9,222 bases of DNA from Chloroflexota bacterium. GTDB taxonomy: Bacteria > Chloroflexota > Dehalococcoidia > Lucifugimonadales > JADFKI01. Below the pieces are notes generated by a model that had not been told where the DNA came from, did not search any database, and saw nothing but the letters and a program-made list of their open reading frames with translations. Below, in pieces: positions 5,940-9,222 of the stretch; the first letter of the stretch is position 1, and the number at the start of each line of letters is the position of its first letter. The stretch spans positions 1-9,222 of the forward strand of contig JADFKI010000143.1 in assembly GCA_022565015.1 (NCBI GenBank), written 5' to 3'. The position numbers and the translations under genes were made by a program.

Positions 5940-5984
5940 GATGATACCTCCTTTGTTGGAATACCCCGCGCTGCCGATGGCCGC

Positions 5985-6012
5985 ATCTTCGCACAATCAG
6001 GCGGGGTGTCAA
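5985..6012 (-). promoter_or_regulatory. Possible promoter of the lipocalin-like gene
   Basis: On the minus strand there is a perfect -35 TTGACA (6007-6012), but 16 nt later the best -10 is only GAAGAT (5985-5990; 3/6). It lies just inside the sequence that replaced the amidohydrolase middle. Confidence 0.3.
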
Positions 6013-6044
6013 GGGGTCAAGCTGTAGGCGGTGTTCGTGAGGCA

Positions 6045-6428
6045 TCACCGGAGAGCCGCGTCGACATCCTGCATCGGCAAGGTCGCGAATCCCTTGAACC
6101 GCTGGGGCCACTGCCTGCACAGCTCGGCGGCGTAATCGTTGAAGTCCTTCGCGATCGCCAGGCACCTGTCCACCGGCCAGTCGTAGTTGTACAGCTGCAC
6201 CCAGGTAGACAGCACGTGAACATCAACTCCGATCGAGTCCATGTCCGCCAGGCGCTGCTCCGGCGTCCACATCGACTTGGGGTCGATTCCGAAACGTCTT
6301 GAGTCCTTGACCAGATAGACGTTGCCTTCGCCGTCCTTTTCGGCCTTCAGACCGTGCCAGTCTCCCCCGTTCGTGAGCTCGGCTACATGCGGCGGGACCA
6401 GATGGGCATGCAGGTCGATACTCGGCAT
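6045..6428 (-). pseudogene. N-terminal fragment of an ACMSD-like amidohydrolase
   Basis: 127 codons encode the start of an amidohydrolase-2 enzyme: IDLHAHLVPP with the HxH metal ligands (H7, H9), then the ADMDSIGVDVHVLS strand and QRFKGFATLPMQDVDAAL. At that point relatives continue with an ELERC helix, but here the homology stops and the frame ends at UGA within two codons. The next metal His, the HGGG motif and the catalytic/metal Asp are absent, so it should be inactive alone. GGAGG is 6 nt before the ATG, so it may still be translated. No SECIS-like hairpin follows this UGA and no homology resumes, unlike the thiolase case. The C-terminal remainder is at 5120-5488. The intact amidohydrolase upstream is a different subfamily. 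Confidence 0.8.
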
Positions 6429-6520
6429 TCATATCCTCCAGGTATTTCAAAGGCCGTAGTAAATTCCGGTGTCGAAGAAATCACGTTTCCGGCATGAGGC
6501 CGCGAGCGATGCCCGTAGCG

Positions 6521-7495
6521 CTACAGGCGCAATAGCCTCTCCACGTTGCCGCTCAAGATCTTCGTCTTGTCTTCGGCGCTGAGGGGGATGGTCGGTATCC
6601 AGTCCGTTCCGGACTTATTGTCGACGAAGGGGTAGTCCACCGAAAAGAGTATCCGGTCGACGCCCATCTCCATGACCGAGCACAGCAGCGCGGGGTTCGA
6701 GAAGTTGCCGCTGGTGGTTATCCAGAAATGACTGGTGAAGGCGTCTCGGAACGAGAAGGACCTGTCCTTGTTGCCCATGCGGGACAGCGCCATGTCCAGC
6801 CGCCATATCGAGAAGGGAATGGACTCGCCCAGGTGGCCCAGAATGAACTTCAGGTCCGGGTAGGTCTCGAACACCCTGGAGAGCACGAGGCGAATGCCCT
6901 GCGTTGCGGTCTCTACGGTGAAGCCCCAGGCCGCGGTGAGGAAGCTGGGAAAGTCATCCAGATAGTCCTTGTAGTAGATCTCGGCGACGGCGGGATGGGG
7001 CGTGGCCGGATGCAGATAGAGCGGCACGTCCAGGGCCTGTGCTCGCTCGAAGATCGGCCAGAAGCGCTTGTCGTCGAGGAACACGCCGTTCGTCAGGCCG
7101 TGTATCATCGCGCCCTTGAAATCGAGCTTGGTGACGCAGCGCTCCAGCTCGTCTGCGGCTGCGGCCGGGTCGGGCGTCGGCAGGCAGGCGAAGGCGGCGA
7201 ACCGGCTGGGGTTGGAACGAACGATCTCCCGAAGGCGGTCATTGGCGTCGCGCGCGAGCCTTACGGCAGTGGGCCCGTCGAGCCTCTGGGTGGCCGGCGC
7301 GCCCTGGGAGAGCACCTGGACGTCGATGCCGGCCTCGTCCATCTCCGCGATACGTAGCTCGCTGTAGTCGTACAGACGGTCTATAAGGCTCGGCGCCCGG
7401 GCGTTGAACTCCTCCGGTGCGAACGTCGCGGCGATCTCGCGGTCCCAGTAATGCTCTTCGAGAGCGATAACACGTGGCCTGGACTCAGATGTCAT
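6521..7495 (-). CDS. Amidohydrolase-2 protein of the gamma-resorcylate/2,3-dihydroxybenzoate decarboxylase type
   Basis: A 324-residue cytosolic TIM-barrel enzyme, close to the 327 residues of gamma-resorcylate decarboxylase. Seen: ALEEH (E13, H15) in place of HxH, LHP (H162), LGHLGE (H221) and FSVDYP (D287). These match the known metal ligands and active-site residues of gamma-resorcylate decarboxylase (E8, H10, H164, D287 and H218). It probably decarboxylates an aromatic hydroxy acid or performs a related non-oxidative reaction on a divalent-metal centre; the substrate is not determined. The start ATG 7495 (MTSESRPR) is chosen because homology begins right after it; a longer frame reaches 7618 but covers promoter-like sequence. 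GGAG lies 11 nt upstream, a rather long spacing. The next gene on the strand, 92 bases on, is the truncated amidohydrolase. Confidence 0.87.
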   Translation of the reverse strand: MTSESRPRVIALEEHYWDREIAATFAPEEFNARAPSLIDRLYDYSELRIAEMDEAGIDVQVLSQGAPATQRLDGPTAVRLARDANDRLREIVRSNPSRFAAFACLPTPDPAAAADELERCVTKLDFKGAMIHGLTNGVFLDDKRFWPIFERAQALDVPLYLHPATPHPAVAEIYYKDYLDDFPSFLTAAWGFTVETATQGIRLVLSRVFETYPDLKFILGHLGESIPFSIWRLDMALSRMGNKDRSFSFRDAFTSHFWITTSGNFSNPALLCSVMEMGVDRILFSVDYPFVDNKSGTDWIPTIPLSAEDKTKILSGNVERLLRL

Positions 7496-7817
7496 AAGCT
7501 GCACTTCTCCGGTGTTGAAATCAGGCGTCTGCCTGCTCGGCAAAAATATACGCAAAGGCAATTTTGCCACAGCTGTCCGGGAAATGCACACGTTGTCGGG
7601 GGAGAGGGGAGCCTGCATGGAAATTCGTCAGGAAGAATCGCTCCATCTCGGCACCCTGGGGCACTCACAGGCGTTTGATGCTGGAGGCGGTAAGGCCGGC
7701 CATCCGAGTGTGCGCAGATTTGGCGGGGCATATAGAAGCGATTATTTCAGGAGACTAATATGGTGGAAGAGGGAACGGCGTATTACGTTAGCCAAACAAG
7801 GGCCGTCGCCAACCCAC
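7496..7817. other. Intergenic region with candidate promoter and short palindromes
   Basis: A 322-base gap between the TIR-like gene's end and the amidohydrolase start. On the minus strand there is a -10-like TATATT (7545-7550) without a good -35. Two short inverted repeats flank it: CAGGC-4-GCCTG (7522-7535) and GGCAA-2-TTGCC (7557-7568), possible operator half-sites. On the plus strand a 34-codon ORF starts at 7760 with AGGAGA 5 nt upstream and runs into the TIR-like gene; it may be a remnant cut by the incoming segment. No terminator with a U-run is seen. Confidence 0.4.
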
Positions 7818-9044
7818 CTAAATCAGCTCGTGCTGGACTAGGTAGCGTCGGCCATCTGTGGTAAGAAAAAAGGTTGCATCAGCTATGTAGCTGTAGGCGC
7901 CTTGTACAAGATCCAGTTCCTTAAGGTTATCAAGGTAGTACTCTACCTTCACCTCCTTCTCCTTGATAATTTGGCTCAGTTCAGCCACGGTGAGATTCCT
8001 GCTCCAGTCCGCGAGCGCTTTGAGGATTTCTACTTCCCCACTACTGAGTGTAGTGCTGGAAGGCGCCTTCGCGGTCTCAGTTGCCGCTTTGCCGTTAGCC
8101 TCCAGCTCAACCGCTTCCTCCAATTCAAAGTCACCTACGGTATGCCAATCAGTTTTCCCTTCGATGTTTACGGCACAGCCAGTCGCCTTCAAGCGATCGA
8201 CTAGGTTCTGCCTTTTCGGCGTTGAATTATCCAACTTGACGTAATGTCTTCCTGCAAAATCACTAATTGGTCTTAAGGAACCTATGTGTATCAGGATCGT
8301 ACGGTCATCAGATCGGCCCATCGCCATTCCTGCTTCAATCAACACATTCTGCCTCGGTTGCGGAGTAAGTCGTCGTTCATAATCGGCGTCATGATCTTGT
8401 ATGAACTCGCCGCGTAGCTTAGCCTCATCATCAGGAGTCATGACTACGACAATCGCATGTGCATGCGAAAATGCAGCATTCAGCACCTCTCCAACATACG
8501 GTGTTGGCTTACCAGTCAGAGACACCGCCTCGGCCCATTCAATTGGATCCAGCCCAACGGCGCGAAGAAAATCAAATATAGAGCTTCTGATTTTTTCGTT
8601 TCGCCCATGAATCACAAACACTTTTCTTGGGTCTACTTCGTTGTTCACAGGTCCCTCACTTTCAGGGTTGGTGCTGTGCGGTTGGGATTCTAGCCAGTTG
8701 GGATCAAGGATATTCGTTGATAATAGGCCTTCTACTCTCTCTTCCATTTCGGCCCTAAGTCTGTGACGCTGATAAAAGTCTCTTCCTTTCACGGTGAGTT
8801 CAGCATCACGGATTCCGTTGAGATTGTTCTCTACCTTGATGTCGCCGAGCACACTGAGCAGTTCGAGGGCATCACTAATCCGGTCCCAATTCCAACCAGT
8901 AATCGTCTCGAAATCGTTCCGGTCCAAGATGTACCGACCCCGTTTGGGATCCTCCTTGGGATCCTCAAAACTTGGGTTGGCGTATTCTGCTATCAAATTC
9001 CTCAGTAGCATTGCATCCTGAGAGATTTCTGATAAGTTTTCCAT
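7818..9044 (-). CDS. Winged-helix/TIR-like/winged-helix protein, likely antiphage effector
   Basis: A 408-residue protein. Residues about 1-95 look like a winged helix ending in LTVKGRDFY. Residues about 140-300 are a CAP12/Pycsar-type TIR-like domain (PF10137 kind): KVFVIHGRNE at 141-150, GLDPIEW, VVVMTPDD at 199-206, and RQNVLIEAGMAMG (231-243), where E237 is the probable NADase catalytic Glu. Residues about 333-408 form a second winged helix ending TTDGRRYLV. Known: this TIR class degrades NAD+ or acts as a cyclic-nucleotide-triggered effector. Inference: an abortive-infection effector or stress sensor with DNA-binding ends. Start ATG 9044 is chosen (AAGG 9 nt upstream); the open frame continues to 9218 only by reading through tRNA sequence. 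The gene is more AT-rich than its neighbours and adjoins a tRNA, suggesting transfer. No cyclase partner is in the window. Confidence 0.8.
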   Translation of the reverse strand: MENLSEISQDAMLLRNLIAEYANPSFEDPKEDPKRGRYILDRNDFETITGWNWDRISDALELLSVLGDIKVENNLNGIRDAELTVKGRDFYQRHRLRAEMEERVEGLLSTNILDPNWLESQPHSTNPESEGPVNNEVDPRKVFVIHGRNEKIRSSIFDFLRAVGLDPIEWAEAVSLTGKPTPYVGEVLNAAFSHAHAIVVVMTPDDEAKLRGEFIQDHDADYERRLTPQPRQNVLIEAGMAMGRSDDRTILIHIGSLRPISDFAGRHYVKLDNSTPKRQNLVDRLKATGCAVNIEGKTDWHTVGDFELEEAVELEANGKAATETAKAPSSTTLSSGEVEILKALADWSRNLTVAELSQIIKEKEVKVEYYLDNLKELDLVQGAYSYIADATFFLTTDGRRYLVQHELI

Positions 9045-9099
9045 CTTGCACGCCTTTCGAGACGACGTGGCCTCCGTGGACACTTCGTGGACATCTGTC

Positions 9100-9128
9100 A
9101 CTATATTGGCAACCCCACCATTCTCCAA
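9100..9128 (-). promoter_or_regulatory. Promoter of the TIR-like gene
   Basis: On the minus strand, TTGGAG (9123-9128; 4/6), a 17-nt spacer and TATAGT (9100-9105; 5/6), about 56 nt before the chosen ATG and downstream of the tRNA 3' end. The leader contains a tandem GTCCACG repeat (GTCCACGAAGT then GTCCACGGAGG). It also supports the short start at 9044, because the longer frame would begin upstream of this promoter. Confidence 0.5.
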
Positions 9129-9163
9129 ACAGGCTCTAGTTGCCTTGGTTATGGCACGGAAGT

Positions 9164-9222
9164 TGGTGGGCCCGCAGGGATTCGAACCCTGGACACTCGG
9201 ATTAAAAGTTCGATTCACTATG
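9164..9222 (-). tRNA. tRNA-Lys (UUU), 3' part only
   Basis: Read on the minus strand, the segment ends in an encoded CCA (9164-9166) after discriminator A. The acceptor strand CGGGCCC (9168-9174) and a perfect T-arm follow, CAGGG-TTCGAAT-CCCTG (9175-9191). Next come a 5-nt variable loop and an anticodon loop CTTTTAA with anticodon UUU (9204-9206). The 5' acceptor strand and D-arm lie beyond the window. The anticodon stem shows one A-C mismatch (30-40), and the visible D-arm bases GTGA are not the usual GAGC, so this may be a divergent or element-borne copy. Confidence 0.75.

Noticed and set aside
6045..6047. UGA ending the amidohydrolase N-fragment as another selenocysteine codon
   Set aside because: No suitable hairpin at 16-25 nt, homology does not resume, and further stops follow quickly.
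6728..7357. Plus-strand open frame of 209 codons
   Set aside because: Antisense to the intact amidohydrolase, without a recognisable domain.
5490..7821. Exact 12-base repeat CAACCCACCTAA at 5490-5501 and 7810-7821, at a gene-break edge and at the TIR-like gene end
   Set aside because: A few chance 12-base matches are expected in a window of this size, and the match does not extend.
9045..9218. Longer N-terminus of the TIR-like protein
   Set aside because: The extension translates the tRNA (VQGSNPCGPT is the tell-tale T-arm and acceptor read-through) and lies upstream of the best promoter.

Overview
The window looks like a piece of a moderately GC-rich bacterial chromosome from an environmental, probably uncultured lineage. 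It is rich in small-molecule catabolic families: thiolase-like protein plus DUF35, an SDR, several amidohydrolase-2 proteins, a lipocalin-like protein and a DUF1326/DUF2182 pair. That mix recalls Chloroflexota of the SAR202/Dehalococcoidia type, but this is only an impression from gene content. Shine-Dalgarno sequences and sigma-70-like promoters are present, so it is bacterial.

The most important observation concerns UGA codons. The thiolase-like gene (832-2013, minus) is open for 394 codons except for two in-frame UGAs, at codons 289 and 375. Homology resumes in frame after each. The first replaces the Cys of the conserved YDC(F/Y)T motif, the residue that serves as catalytic acid/base in SCP2-type thiolases. 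Each UGA is followed by a hairpin whose loop starts 17-18 nt downstream, as expected for a bacterial SECIS element. A third UGA lies in a small plus-strand ORF (4774-5022) and has a perfect 7-bp hairpin at the same distance. Its apex shares a 10-nt sequence with the first thiolase hairpin at exactly the same offset. The simplest reading is that the organism inserts selenocysteine, and that the window holds a selenocysteine-containing thiolase-superfamily protein and a small unknown selenoprotein. A conventional annotation would cut both genes short.

Layout. 1-412: HAD-like phosphatase (plus). 396-2013: putative operon on the minus strand, thiolase-like protein followed by its DUF35 Zn-ribbon/OB-fold partner. 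2143-2919: FabG-like SDR (minus). The thiolase and SDR genes have near-duplicate promoters (28 of 35 bases identical), suggesting joint control of one acyl-CoA pathway. 3091-5022: plus-strand unit with a good promoter, DUF1326, a structured intergenic region, DUF2182 membrane protein, then the small putative selenoprotein. 5120-6428: an ACMSD-like amidohydrolase broken into N- and C-terminal fragments, with an intact lipocalin-like gene between them. 6521-7495: intact gamma-resorcylate-decarboxylase-like amidohydrolase. 7818-9044: visibly more AT-rich gene for a winged-helix/TIR-like/winged-helix protein, a likely antiphage effector, directly downstream of a tRNA-Lys whose 3' part closes the window (9164-9222). 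This end looks like accessory DNA at a tRNA site.

No CRISPR array, insertion sequence, rRNA or selenocysteine machinery gene (selA, selB, selC, selD) was seen.
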